A DNA stretch of 60,883 bases from JACPHD01 sp964431805. Its GTDB lineage: Bacteria; Patescibacteriota; Patescibacteriia; Patescibacteriales; GWC2-42-12. A program made the translations under genes and the position numbers. Under the pieces are notes generated by a model that did not search any database, was not told where the DNA came from, and saw nothing but the letters and a program-made list of their open reading frames with translations. Where the stretch lies: positions 1-60,883 of the forward strand of contig CAYSKV010000006.1 of assembly GCA_964431805.1 (NCBI GenBank). Direction: 5' to 3'. Shown here in pieces: positions 41,805 through 49,609 of the stretch. How positions within the stretch are numbered: position 1 is the stretch's first letter; each line of letters begins with the position of its first letter.

Positions 41805-42341
41805 TTATTGCGGCATCTGGGTCATCCAATGGCCCGCAATTTTTTCCTCCTTCCCTCCGCGTTTAATTATGGTCCTTACATCAGCGTAGGGTGTAACTTT
41901 AAGGTTGTTGGTGTATGTATTATAACCATCAGCCCAAACAGTTACATATTCTCCCCATTTTAGTTTGTGTTCAAGCTTAGTTCTAGCGGGTACGTCTTGC
42001 TGAAAAATTGTTAATCCGCCGATTTTTGTTTTGATAGTTAAATTCCATTTTGAATATCTATCATTAACAATAAAACCCAATGCTTCAGTTTCCGCGGTTG
42101 ATGTTTTGCCTGACGTGTAGCTTTCTATAAGTCTTGTTTCTGCGTTTGTTTTTTCAACGATCGAGTAAGCCGTTGCTGCGCTGATCGCATTATCTGGCCC
42201 AGGGAAGATGCCGCCATGTTTTAATTCGTAAATTTTCTGCTCACCATTGTTTAGTGTGACGTATTGTCTGGTGGCGCATCCCATCAACCAAGATATTGTC
42301 ATTACTACGATTAAAGCTATAAGTACTTTTTTTGTTTTCAT
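41805..42341 (-). CDS. Putative lipoprotein
   Basis: This 178-residue protein has a lipoprotein signal (KVLIALIVVMTISWLMGC, lipobox LMGC at residues 19-22), so it should be acylated and membrane-anchored. The mature part contains a beta-rich domain (WNLTIKTKIGGLTIFQQDVPARTKLEHKL) without a recognised family. It has a strong SD (AAGGAGGGC) 11 nt before the ATG on the minus strand and stands alone between two terminators. Confidence 0.7.
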   Translation of the reverse strand: MKTKKVLIALIVVMTISWLMGCATRQYVTLNNGEQKIYELKHGGIFPGPDNAISAATAYSIVEKTNAETRLIESYTSGKTSTAETEALGFIVNDRYSKWNLTIKTKIGGLTIFQQDVPARTKLEHKLKWGEYVTVWADGYNTYTNNLKVTPYADVRTIIKRGGKEEKIAGHWMTQMPQ

Positions 42342-42555
42342 GATAATTATGCCCTCCTTTTGGCAAATGTAAATAAGTTGAATTGTTTATTTTTTAAATC
42401 ATCCTAAGCAAAAGGCTATATTTTATTATAGATAGTCTACTATTTAGGACAATTTAAAATAGTTTTTAAAGAACCGATTTTGTATCATACCACTAAATTT
42501 ATAAAAAGTCAAGGTTGACTTAAGGTCTTATCTATGATAAGATTATAATATCAAG

Positions 42556-42602
42556 AAAATCCCTATCTTAAATTCCTCGTAGGAAAGGATAGGGATTTTT
42601 TA
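42556..42602. terminator. Branched hairpin upstream of 3D-domain gene
   Basis: AAAATCCCTATC (42556-42567) pairs with GATAGGGATTTTT (42588-42600) around an inner TTCC TCGT AGGAA stem. TATAAT at 42544-42549 lies just upstream, so this could be an attenuator at the very start of the transcript. The rest of 42342-42555 holds no gene. Confidence 0.5.
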
Positions 42603-42628
42603 TATAAAAATTATTTAATATTAGCAAA

Positions 42629-43189
42629 ATGGAAGCACTAAAAAAGAATCATAATAAAATAATTACGCTAAAACAAGCCAAAAAAGTTATAATTTTTTTG
42701 GTATTCGTTTTTTTCTTTGAGTTTTTATTATTTCCCGCGCCCGTAGCAGCTAGTCAAATGGAAGAAAGCACTGAAATTAGCCAAAATCAATCGATCGTTT
42801 CTTTGGAAAATGAAATAGATCAAGAGATAGTCGCCGATATTATGGAATTTAATGGCAAGTTGCCACAAAGTGAAGATGCTGAAATTGACTTTTCTAAATA
42901 CGTAGTTATTACAGCTTATAATTCAGAGGTTGGGCAAACCGACAACTCTCCATGTATAACCGCTAATGGTTTTGATGTTTGTAAAAACGGAATTGAAGAC
43001 ACTATAGCAGCTAATTTTTTACCATTTGGCACAAAGGTTAAAATACCGGCCTTATTTGGCGATAGAGTTTTTGTGGTGCGCGACAGAATGAATAAAAGGT
43101 TTTCTGATAGAGTTGACGTTTGGATGTTGGAAAAGTCTACTGCTATTAAATTTGGGGCAAAAGTGGCTAAAATAGAGGTTATAGAATAA
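42629..43189 (+). CDS. Exported 3D-domain protein
   Basis: This 186-residue protein has an N-terminal signal or anchor segment (VIIFLVFVFFFEFLLFP). The C-terminal 3D domain (about residues 88-186) carries TAYNS, TANGFDV, IAANFLPFGTKVKIP and FVVRDRMNKRFSDRVDVWM. The three Asp residues name the family, which shares the double-psi barrel of lytic transglycosylases such as MltA. It probably acts on or binds peptidoglycan. The gene is monocistronic. Confidence 0.82.
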   Translation: MEALKKNHNKIITLKQAKKVIIFLVFVFFFEFLLFPAPVAASQMEESTEISQNQSIVSLENEIDQEIVADIMEFNGKLPQSEDAEIDFSKYVVITAYNSEVGQTDNSPCITANGFDVCKNGIEDTIAANFLPFGTKVKIPALFGDRVFVVRDRMNKRFSDRVDVWMLEKSTAIKFGAKVAKIEVIE

Positions 43190-43307
43190 ACTTAATTAAA
43201 ATGACATTAAATCAAAGCACACCTTTTAGAGGGTGTTTTATTATACTTGTTTTAAGCGGTTATATTTGTTATATTAAATAAAGATTTAAGAATAAATTTA
43301 GCATAAT

Positions 43308-43379
43308 GGCCAGGTAGCCAAGCGGTAAGGCGAGAGTCTGCAAAACTCTTATGCATGGGTTCAATTCCCATCCTGGCCT
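43308..43379 (+). tRNA. tRNA-Cys (GCA)
   Basis: Acceptor GGCCAGG/CCTGGCC with discriminator T, anticodon stem AGAGT/ACTCT, loop CTGCAAA (anticodon GCA), T-arm TGGGTTCAATTCCCA. Confidence 0.95.
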
Positions 43380-43386
43380 CAAATAT

Positions 43387-43412
43387 TTAAGTCCACATAA
43401 ATGTGGACTTAA
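43387..43412. repeat. Palindrome after tRNA-Cys
   Basis: 12-bp perfect arms with core GTCCACAT/ATGTGGAC, 8 bp past the tRNA. It is a member of the GTCYACA palindrome family and probably ends the tRNA transcript. Confidence 0.7.
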
Positions 43413-43427
43413 GTTGTTTATTAAAAC

Positions 43428-43456
43428 TGTGGATAAAAAGTGGAGTATGTGGATAA
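43428..43456. promoter_or_regulatory. Two perfect DnaA boxes
   Basis: TGTGGATAA at 43428-43436 and 43448-43456, same orientation, 20 bp apart (about two helical turns), both exact complements of TTATCCACA. They lie between two palindromes. Confidence 0.65.
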
Positions 43457-43500
43457 ATATCAGACTTAAGTCTACAAAAATGTAGACTTAAGTCTGATAT
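43457..43500. repeat. 44-bp near-perfect palindrome
   Basis: 20-bp perfect arms beginning ATATCAGACTTAAGTCTACA around AAAA, abutting the second DnaA box. Confidence 0.8.
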
Positions 43501-43561
43501 TGAGTAAATTTAAAATATAAATTGGCTAAAATTAGTGAATTGTTTTATTTCATCTAGATTA

Positions 43562-43590
43562 TTGACTTATTGCATTTTTAGTGGTATATT
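43562..43590 (+). promoter_or_regulatory. Promoter of second candidate RNA
   Basis: TTGACT (43562-43567), 17 bp, TATATT (43585-43590), with no SD-start pair downstream before a terminator. Confidence 0.7.
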
Positions 43591-43596
43591 TATATT

Positions 43597-43940
43597 AGAA
43601 CATTAATAATATTTATAGAAAAGTTTTCCGAAGTTATGATTTGGGAGAATTTTTCTTTATTGCTGACTTAAAATGCCAGAGTTCACATGGCAATTTATAA
43701 AAACAAAAATAAAATAACGGTAGGTTTTCTTACAAAATAAAAATCAAGGAGATTTACCAAAAGACAGCAATAATTCGCATTTTTAAAGTGAACTATCAAT
43801 GCTTCAAACCTTGAAGATTAGGGATTTTCTTATCTATCCATTGGATGGAGAAGGAATATATCTTTAGGGATGGGGCTCAGGTTACGGCCTATATATCAAT
43901 TTTATTTTATATAAAAAGGGGCCCGTTCTGGGCCCTTTTT
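43597..43940 (+). ncRNA. Second candidate structured non-coding RNA
   Basis: This 340-nt unit lies between a consensus promoter and a strong terminator, with no convincing ORF (the longest frame runs through the terminator). Stems are visible: AGAAAAGTTTTCC with GGAGAATTTTTCT (13 bp with G-U pairs, from 43616), TGCCA/TGGCA, and paired blocks around CCATTGGATGG and GGCTCAGGTTACGGCC. It is not recognisable as tmRNA, RNase P RNA or SRP RNA. It may be a divergent 6S-like or lineage-specific RNA. The dksA-like gene downstream has its own promoter (43967-43995). Confidence 0.5.
43913..43940 (+). terminator. Terminator of second candidate RNA
   Basis: AAAAAGGGGCCC GTTCT GGGCCCTTTTT hairpin with a T run. 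Confidence 0.88.
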
Positions 43941-43966
43941 AAATACTTAAAATTTTATCTTGCCTC

Positions 43967-43995
43967 TTGCAAAAAAGCCCTATATAGCGTATATT
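43967..43995 (+). promoter_or_regulatory. Promoter of dksA-like gene
   Basis: TTGCAA (43967-43972), 17 bp, TATATT (43990-43995), about 88 bp before ATG 44084. Confidence 0.65.
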
Positions 43996-44083
43996 ATAAG
44001 TGATGATTTATTCCTAATATCAGGAATAAATTTTAGTTTCAAGTTAATTTTCTAAATTTATTTTTTGGGATAATTTAAATAAT

Positions 44084-44455
44084 ATGGATAAAAAAGTAAT
44101 AGCAAAAATTAAAAAAGATTTATTAGTTAGCAGAAAGCAATTAATGGGAGATTTAAAAAGTTTTACCACTAAAGATGAGCATGAAAAAGATGAGCACCAT
44201 ACCAGTTTTCCTAATTATGGCGATAAGAGCGATGAGAATGTTCAAGAAATTGATGACTATACTACTAACCTAGCTAAAGAAAAAGTTTTAGAAAGCGCTT
44301 TGCGTGATATTGACAATGCTTTAGAGAGAATTGAAAAAGGAAATTATGGTATTTGTAAATATTGTAAACAAGAAATTGGCGAAAAACGTCTTATGGCTAG
44401 ACCGGTAGCGAATACTTGTATTTCTTGTAAAACTAAATTGCAAAAAATGGCTTAA
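44084..44455 (+). CDS. DksA/TraR-family zinc-finger protein
   Basis: This 123-residue protein has an N-terminal coiled-coil region and a C-terminal C4 zinc finger (YGICKYCKQEIGEKRLMARPVANTCISCK). It corresponds to the DksA/TraR/YocK type. Known members act at the RNA polymerase secondary channel or as general stress proteins. The acidic tip of the coiled coil is not clearly conserved here, so a direct DksA role is uncertain. It has its own promoter downstream of the candidate RNA. Confidence 0.85.
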   Translation: MDKKVIAKIKKDLLVSRKQLMGDLKSFTTKDEHEKDEHHTSFPNYGDKSDENVQEIDDYTTNLAKEKVLESALRDIDNALERIEKGNYGICKYCKQEIGEKRLMARPVANTCISCKTKLQKMA

Positions 44456-44568
44456 GTTTTTATGTTTAAAGATATTAACCCCAGTTAGAAGTTTAGATTT
44501 TAATGAGTTGGGGTAAATTAATATTCTGATTATAAATTACCATGCAAACTTCTAACGGGGTAAAAAAA

Positions 44569-45033
44569 ATGATAGCGGTTAATCTAGCTGTCATTTTTTT
44601 TATTGGCCTAGACAGATTTTTAAAAGTTTTTTCTTTTAATAATCAGGATAGTGAATTTAATTTATTAGGCGAGATTTTAAAATTTAATTATAAAAATAAT
44701 TATAATATAGCTTTTTCTTTACCTTTGAATGGAAATTTTTTAATAGTTTTAATTGTTTTAATAATAATAATTTTAATATTACTAGGTTTGTTTTATGCTA
44801 AGAAAAATCAAACCAGGGAGGCAACAGTATTATTTTTAATTATTTTAGGCGCTAGTAGCAATTTATATGATAGATTGCAGTATGGTTTTGTGATTGATTA
44901 TTTAGATTTAAAATATTTTACTGTATTTAATTTAGCTGATATGATGATAGTTGGCGGCGTAATTTACTTATTATTTTTTATTAAAAATTATCAATATGAC
45001 ACAATTTTCACCAGAAAGATTATTAATAAATAA
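44569..45033 (+). CDS. lspA: Lipoprotein signal peptidase (signal peptidase II)
   Basis: This 154-residue, four-TM aspartic protease has the catalytic motifs SNLYDRLQYGFVIDYLDL and FTVFNLADMMIVGG, each with the essential Asp. It cleaves signal peptides of prolipoproteins such as that at 41805. ATG 44569 is preferred because TAACGGGGTAAA (44553-44564) lies at ribosome-site distance. The frame is open to 44542, and that start would add nine residues encoded by the repeat itself. The 3' end overlaps the next gene by 38 bp. Confidence 0.92.
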   Translation: MIAVNLAVIFFIGLDRFLKVFSFNNQDSEFNLLGEILKFNYKNNYNIAFSLPLNGNFLIVLIVLIIIILILLGLFYAKKNQTREATVLFLIILGASSNLYDRLQYGFVIDYLDLKYFTVFNLADMMIVGGVIYLLFFIKNYQYDTIFTRKIINK

Positions 45034-45907
45034 AGACAGTAGTCAACGAGAGATACAAAATATTAGAGACAAAAAAGAGAGCGAGATTAAGCAGCATAAA
45101 GAAAATTTAGATGTAGCTTATGAAAAGGCAAGCGGTATGCTTGATGATGAAAGAATAAAATCAAGTAAATTTAAGGGTTTGTATGGTAAGGAAATAATAA
45201 AAAACGATGATAATTACGTAGAGGAAAGACAAAGAAATTTTAGAAAAAATGATACGCCAGAGCAAATAGAAATGCAAAAATATGCCACAGTTTTTGAAGC
45301 GATAATTCATGATCAAATTGATATGAATGGTTGGCTAGGCGAACATGCCAAAGCTAAAAAAGCCTCCTGGTACGATGATTTTAAAAATGGCATAGATGAA
45401 ATAGTTGAATTTGAGCAGACCGAGACATCAGCGACTTCTCATTTAGCCTTGGGCGTAGATATAACTTTTAGTACGGGTATTTTTAAAAAAATGAATGATA
45501 TAAAAACGCGAATAGATAGCGGGGATATTGGAGTTATTAAATATCTTTTAACTAAAACTTATCGCGGCGAGATGAGAGATGTCCCCAGAGTAGTTATTGG
45601 CGCAGATATGAAAAACTTAAACGAAATAATTAAATTATGGGTGGATAAAAAGAAAAAAAATTTAGCTCAGCATAGAGTTAAATTTATGGTTCTTAGTCAA
45701 ATTATGATGCAATTAAATGACTTTGCCGAATATGCGGAAAAAATAGGCAAACATGAAATTGCTGATAGTTTTTTTAGAGTTTTAAAAATTGTAGAGAATG
45801 TTTGGGAAGAAGAGTCTAAAAAATATCCTGACGGAGATCTTAATTTTGATGAAGATCGAGTTTATAGCGCTATTAAAAATTATTGCGATGATTTAGATAA
45901 GCAATAA
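44996..45907 (+). CDS. Conserved hypothetical protein, nuclease-like core possible
   Basis: This 303-residue soluble protein has a charged N-terminal coiled-coil region (residues 15-50) followed by an alpha/beta core. The core segment WYDDFKNGIDEIVEFEQ ... SHLALGVDITFS has the spacing of acidic residues seen in PD-(D/E)xK-like folds, but the E-x-K element is not clear. I do not recognise a named family. It overlaps lspA by 38 bp and converges with tsaE (2 bp gap). Confidence 0.65.
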   Translation: MTQFSPERLLINKDSSQREIQNIRDKKESEIKQHKENLDVAYEKASGMLDDERIKSSKFKGLYGKEIIKNDDNYVEERQRNFRKNDTPEQIEMQKYATVFEAIIHDQIDMNGWLGEHAKAKKASWYDDFKNGIDEIVEFEQTETSATSHLALGVDITFSTGIFKKMNDIKTRIDSGDIGVIKYLLTKTYRGEMRDVPRVVIGADMKNLNEIIKLWVDKKKKNLAQHRVKFMVLSQIMMQLNDFAEYAEKIGKHEIADSFFRVLKIVENVWEEESKKYPDGDLNFDEDRVYSAIKNYCDDLDKQ

Positions 45908-45908
45908 A

Positions 45909-46328
45909 TTAAAAAATAATTTTCCTTGAATTATTTTTTTGAAGATTTATTTTAATAAATTTTGTCTTTTTAGGCAAGATTTTTTTTATTTTATCAGCCC
46001 ATTCGATAATAGTTATGGCATCGGGGCGATTAAAATATTCATCAGCGCCGATAGCGATTAAGTCTTTAGTTGATTTAATGCGATAGGCGTCAATATGAAC
46101 TAAAAATTTAATAGTTGGCGATTTAACTGGGTAAACTTTCATTAAGACAAAAGTCGGGCTAGTAATGTTTTTTTTAATTTTTAAGCCTTGCGCCAAGCCT
46201 TTAGTAAAAATAGTTTTACCGGCGCCTAAATTTCCGATTAAACCAAAAACTTCCCCGCCAATTAAGTTTTTAGAAAATTTTTTAGCGAAGTTAAAAGTTT
46301 GTTTTTCGGAAATAGAGAAGAGTGTCAT
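45909..46328 (-). CDS. tsaE: tRNA t6A biosynthesis ATPase TsaE
   Basis: This 139-residue TsaE has Walker A GNLGAGKTIFTKGLAQGL, the switch SPTFVLMKVYP, VHIDAYRI and EWADKI. It is required with TsaB and TsaD to form threonylcarbamoyl-adenosine on ANN-decoding tRNAs. The start is supported by TAACAGGGTAAAC (46329-46341) directly before the ATG. It is convergent with the gene at 44996. Confidence 0.94.
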   Translation of the reverse strand: MTLFSISEKQTFNFAKKFSKNLIGGEVFGLIGNLGAGKTIFTKGLAQGLKIKKNITSPTFVLMKVYPVKSPTIKFLVHIDAYRIKSTKDLIAIGADEYFNRPDAITIIEWADKIKKILPKKTKFIKINLQKNNSRKIIF

Positions 46329-46423
46329 GTTTACCCTGTTAGAGCTAAATATGATAAATTAATTTATGAGTTAAGTTAATCATTAATGAGTTAAAGACTA
46401 AACCGAATTAATCTCTAATAGGG

Positions 46424-46495
46424 TGGACAGTACAGGACTCGAACCTGTAACCCCTGCGATGTAAACGCAGTGCTCTACCATTGAGCTAACTGTCC
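46424..46495 (-). tRNA. tRNA-Val (TAC)
   Basis: Acceptor GGACAGT/ACTGTCC, anticodon stem CTGCG/CGCAG, loop TTTACAT (anticodon TAC), T-arm ACAGGTTCGAGTCCTGT. Confidence 0.95.
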
Positions 46496-46503
46496 GCGAC
46501 TAG

Positions 46504-46587
46504 TGCCGAAGACAGGACTTGAACCTGCAAGGGGTTGCCCCCACCAGCACCTCAAGCTGGCGCGTATACCAGTTCCGCCACCTCGGC
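46504..46587 (-). tRNA. tRNA-Leu (GAG)
   Basis: 84 nt with a long variable arm (TGGGGGCAACCCC), acceptor GCCGAGG/CTTCGGC, anticodon stem CCAGC/GCTGG, loop TTGAGGT (anticodon GAG). Confidence 0.95.
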
Positions 46588-46593
46588 AATGGT

Positions 46594-46938
46594 TTAGGCA
46601 ATTTTTATCTCTTTCATTTTTTTATTATAGTCGCGTAAGAAATATAATTTAGCGCGTCTAACCTTGTTTTGTTTTTTTATTTCTATTTTAGTAATAGTTG
46701 GCAAGTTTAGAGGAAAGATTTTTTCTACACCAACACCGTCAGATATTTTTCTAACTGTAATAGTGCCGCCGGCTTCTTTGCCATGTTTTTTAGCAATAAT
46801 TATGCCTTCATAATATTGTACTCTTTCTTTTTCTTCGCCTTTAGAATTAAGTTCTTGAATTTTTTGGTAAACTCTTACGGTCATGCCCGGTTTTAAATCA
46901 GCCGGATCAATTTTTATAGCGGTTGTTTCTTTTGCCAT
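46594..46938 (-). CDS. rplS: Ribosomal protein bL19
   Basis: This 114-residue bL19 has the N-terminal DLKPGMTVRVYQKIQE, YYEGIIIAKKHGKEAGGTITVRKISDGVGVEKIFPLNLPTI and the C-terminal RRAKLYFLRDYNKK, matching the family throughout. In many bacteria rplS follows trmD; here it is 11 kb from trmD, upstream of tRNA-Leu and tRNA-Val on the same strand. Confidence 0.97.
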   Translation of the reverse strand: MAKETTAIKIDPADLKPGMTVRVYQKIQELNSKGEEKERVQYYEGIIIAKKHGKEAGGTITVRKISDGVGVEKIFPLNLPTITKIEIKKQNKVRRAKLYFLRDYNKKMKEIKIA

Positions 46939-47022
46939 ATGATTTTTAGTATTTAAAAATAGAACATTAAGGTTCTATTTTAAATATGTTTAATATTTAA
47001 TGATTTAACTATATTATAACAA

Positions 47023-47598
47023 TTAACTGGTTTTGTCAACTAATTTTAGTCGTTTTTTAATATAGTTATAAACTTCGCTAAAAACCTGTTTTTTATTTAA
47101 ATTTGTGGTATTTAAAATATAATCGTAATTTTTTTTGTTATAAAGATTAAAATGATAATATTTTTTATAGCGCTTATAATCGCTTAATTTTCTCTGTTTA
47201 TGGCTTTTTAACACTTCTCGAATAGAGTGTAATTTTTTATCTTCGTTTCTTTTATCGTGTTTTTTAAGCTCATTAAAAACTCTTTCCGCGCCTGTTTTTT
47301 CATCTACATCAATATAAATTTTTATTGATTTAGGTATTAGGTGCCAGGCCGTTCGGCTTTCAATTATACATTGAGGATGTTTTTTAGGAATTTGTTTTAT
47401 ATAATTATCAACTTCATTATCAGTAAAACTTTCTTTTTCTCCGAGTTTATTAAATTCAGCTAAAGTTAAACCCATCGTTTTTGCCTGCATTCTTCGTATG
47501 CCCCCGCCATAAAATCTTGGCCAATTTAATTTTTTAGCTAGTTTTTTAGCTACAGTTGATTTTCCAGAACCAGGAGTTCCATTTATTGTTATTACCAT
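47023..47598 (-). CDS. Cytidylate-kinase-like P-loop kinase
   Basis: This 191-residue nucleoside monophosphate kinase fold has Walker A GTPGSGKSTVAKKLAKKL, the segment FYGGGIRRMQAKTMGLTLAEFN, and a lid with ESRTAWHLIPKSIKIYIDVDEKTGAERV. It resembles archaeal-type cytidylate kinase rather than the longer bacterial Cmk. It lies 4 bp upstream of the RluD-like gene's stop-start order on the same strand. The substrate assignment is by family. Confidence 0.82.
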   Translation of the reverse strand: MVITINGTPGSGKSTVAKKLAKKLNWPRFYGGGIRRMQAKTMGLTLAEFNKLGEKESFTDNEVDNYIKQIPKKHPQCIIESRTAWHLIPKSIKIYIDVDEKTGAERVFNELKKHDKRNEDKKLHSIREVLKSHKQRKLSDYKRYKKYYHFNLYNKKNYDYILNTTNLNKKQVFSEVYNYIKKRLKLVDKTS

Positions 47599-47602
47599 AA
47601 TT

Positions 47603-48553
47603 TTATTTAACCTGTTTTAAAATATTTTTTAATTCTTCGGTTAGATTTATTTTATAATTTTGTCGTTTTTTTGTTAAGTCAGTAAAAGCTAGATGGTCGG
47701 CGATTAAAAATATTCTGTTTAAACCTAATTTTTTATTTTGTGTTCTAGATTTAGCCGTGCCGTAAATATTATCGCCTACGATTGGATGGTCATAAGCGGC
47801 TAAATGAACTCTGATTTGATGCGTACGGCCGGTTTTAATTTTTATTTTTAATAAAGTGTAATTTATTAATCTTTGTAAAATTGTAAATTCTGTTTCTGCT
47901 AATCGCCCCGCTTCAGTCGGCTCGCCTTTAACCGTCGCTGGCATAGCCGCCATTTTATAACCTTCCCTGGCTCGTTTAATTGGGAAGTTTATAATTGCTT
48001 TATCTTTTTGAATTTTTCCGTGAACTAAGGCGGTGTATTCTTTTTTTATTGTTCGATTTTGAAATTGTTTTTTAAGATTATCAAAAGCGGCTTGAGTTTT
48101 TGCTATAACCATTAGCCCGCTAACATCTTTATCTAAACGATGGACTATGCCTGGGCGTTCTGGATCGTCGCCAACTTTTTTTATTTTTGGGTATTTTTCT
48201 GTTAGCCAATCGGCTAAAGTGTAATTAGCTAAACCATGGACCGCTAACCCGGCCGGTTTGTTTATTACTAAGAATTCATCAGTTTCATGAATAATTTTTA
48301 TTTTATGATTGGGTGCGCTAATAAACTTTTTTTTATCAATTAATTTTTTATCAGAGGAAAGATTTTTGGCGATATTAATTATGTCGCCAGGTTTAAGCGA
48401 ATAATGCGATGAAATAATTAAATCATTTATTTTAATTAAGCCTTGTTCAATTAATTTTTGAATTTGATTCCGCGAAAGTTTTAGAGATTTAGAGTTAGTT
48501 AAAAATTTATCGAGTCGTTCGCCAGAATTAGTTTCAGTTATTTTTATATTCAT
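47603..48553 (-). CDS. RluA-family pseudouridine synthase
   Basis: This 316-residue enzyme has an N-terminal S4 RNA-binding domain (ERLDKFLTNSKSLKLSRNQIQKLIEQ). The RluA/RluD catalytic core follows, with catalytic Asp in HRLDKDVSGLMVIAKT and GRTHQIRVHLA. The RluD type modifies 23S rRNA helix 69 in characterised bacteria. The exact site here is inferred. It is located between a glycosyltransferase and the kinase gene, all on the minus strand with gaps of 4-8 bp. Confidence 0.93.
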   Translation of the reverse strand: MNIKITETNSGERLDKFLTNSKSLKLSRNQIQKLIEQGLIKINDLIISSHYSLKPGDIINIAKNLSSDKKLIDKKKFISAPNHKIKIIHETDEFLVINKPAGLAVHGLANYTLADWLTEKYPKIKKVGDDPERPGIVHRLDKDVSGLMVIAKTQAAFDNLKKQFQNRTIKKEYTALVHGKIQKDKAIINFPIKRAREGYKMAAMPATVKGEPTEAGRLAETEFTILQRLINYTLLKIKIKTGRTHQIRVHLAAYDHPIVGDNIYGTAKSRTQNKKLGLNRIFLIADHLAFTDLTKKRQNYKINLTEELKNILKQVK

Positions 48554-48561
48554 AGAAATAG

Positions 48562-49593
48562 TTAATTTTTTAATATTTGCGCTAATTTTTCGACCATCAT
48601 TTCAAGAGTAAATAATCGATTAACGCGTTCTTGCCCATTTTTACCTAAGAATAGGCGTAAACGCTTGTCTTGATGCAGTTTTATAATTTGCCGCGCTAAC
48701 ATTTCGCTATTGTCAGATTCAATTAATGACCCAGTATTATTTTCTATAATTAAATCCTCTAAACCAATATTTCTCGGACCTAAAATCGGTAGGCCGGCGG
48801 CCATAGCTTCTAAAACATTGCTATGATCATCAAGCGATAAATTTTCACCCAAAGTTAAAAAGACGTCAAAACTATCAAGCCATTTTTTTAGTTGCTCCTG
48901 CTCGCCGACTAACCAGATTAAATTATCAATTTCCATTTTTTTAGCCAACCAGGCAAGATTTTTTCTTTCTTCGCCTTCACCAATGATAATTAATTGAATA
49001 TTTGGTATAACCGGCAAGCTGATTTTTATGGCCTGGAAAATCGTTTCAATTTTTTGTTTTTGATTTAAAGGGGTTATGGCGCCGATTGTAAAATATTTTC
49101 GATGGAAGTTAACTCGCCCGGTGTTCGCTAGTTTATTAAAAATATTTTCTTGGTAAGCTATAATTTTAGCGCCAGGATTTATAATATTAATTTTAGTTTC
49201 ATCACAGCCAAGATTTTTTAATTTTAATTTAGAATAACTATTAAAAACCACGATTTTAGCCAGCCGATAATTTAATTTATATATTGTTAATAAAAATTTA
49301 TTAAATTTTTGATAATTTAATTCAGGATTTTCAAACCAAACAACTTTTAAACCGAGAAGGCGCGCTAGCGGCGTAATAATAATTTTTTCATTAAAATTAA
49401 TGCAAATTACTAAATCAACTTTTCGTTTAAATTTAAAATTAATCAATAAAGATAAAAATTTAAATTGTCCCAAGAAAGGTTTTTTAGAAAATAAAAAATT
49501 AATGAAGAAATTTTTTTGCCCCAATTCTTTAAGGGCGCAAAGTAATAATGAATTTTTTTCTAACGAAGAATTAATAACGATAATTTTTGTCAT
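48562..49593 (-). CDS. Glycosyltransferase family 4 protein
   Basis: This 343-residue GT-B enzyme has the C-terminal nucleotide-sugar site with FLTLGENLSLDDHSNVLEAMAAGLPILGPRN, the E-x7-E-like signature of family 4. The N-terminal half is hydrophobic and contains VVWFENPELNYQKF. It probably adds a sugar to a lipid-linked or surface glycan. It is just downstream of a flippase gene (16 bp), a typical surface-polysaccharide pair. Confidence 0.85.
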   Translation of the reverse strand: MTKIIVINSSLEKNSLLLCALKELGQKNFFINFLFSKKPFLGQFKFLSLLINFKFKRKVDLVICINFNEKIIITPLARLLGLKVVWFENPELNYQKFNKFLLTIYKLNYRLAKIVVFNSYSKLKLKNLGCDETKINIINPGAKIIAYQENIFNKLANTGRVNFHRKYFTIGAITPLNQKQKIETIFQAIKISLPVIPNIQLIIIGEGEERKNLAWLAKKMEIDNLIWLVGEQEQLKKWLDSFDVFLTLGENLSLDDHSNVLEAMAAGLPILGPRNIGLEDLIIENNTGSLIESDNSEMLARQIIKLHQDKRLRLFLGKNGQERVNRLFTLEMMVEKLAQILKN

Positions 49594-49609
49594 ATTATTT
49601 TAAAAACAC

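Noticed and set aside
43847..44005. 51-codon ORF at the end of the second RNA unit
   Set aside because: It reads through a strong terminator and the dksA promoter and has no credible SD.
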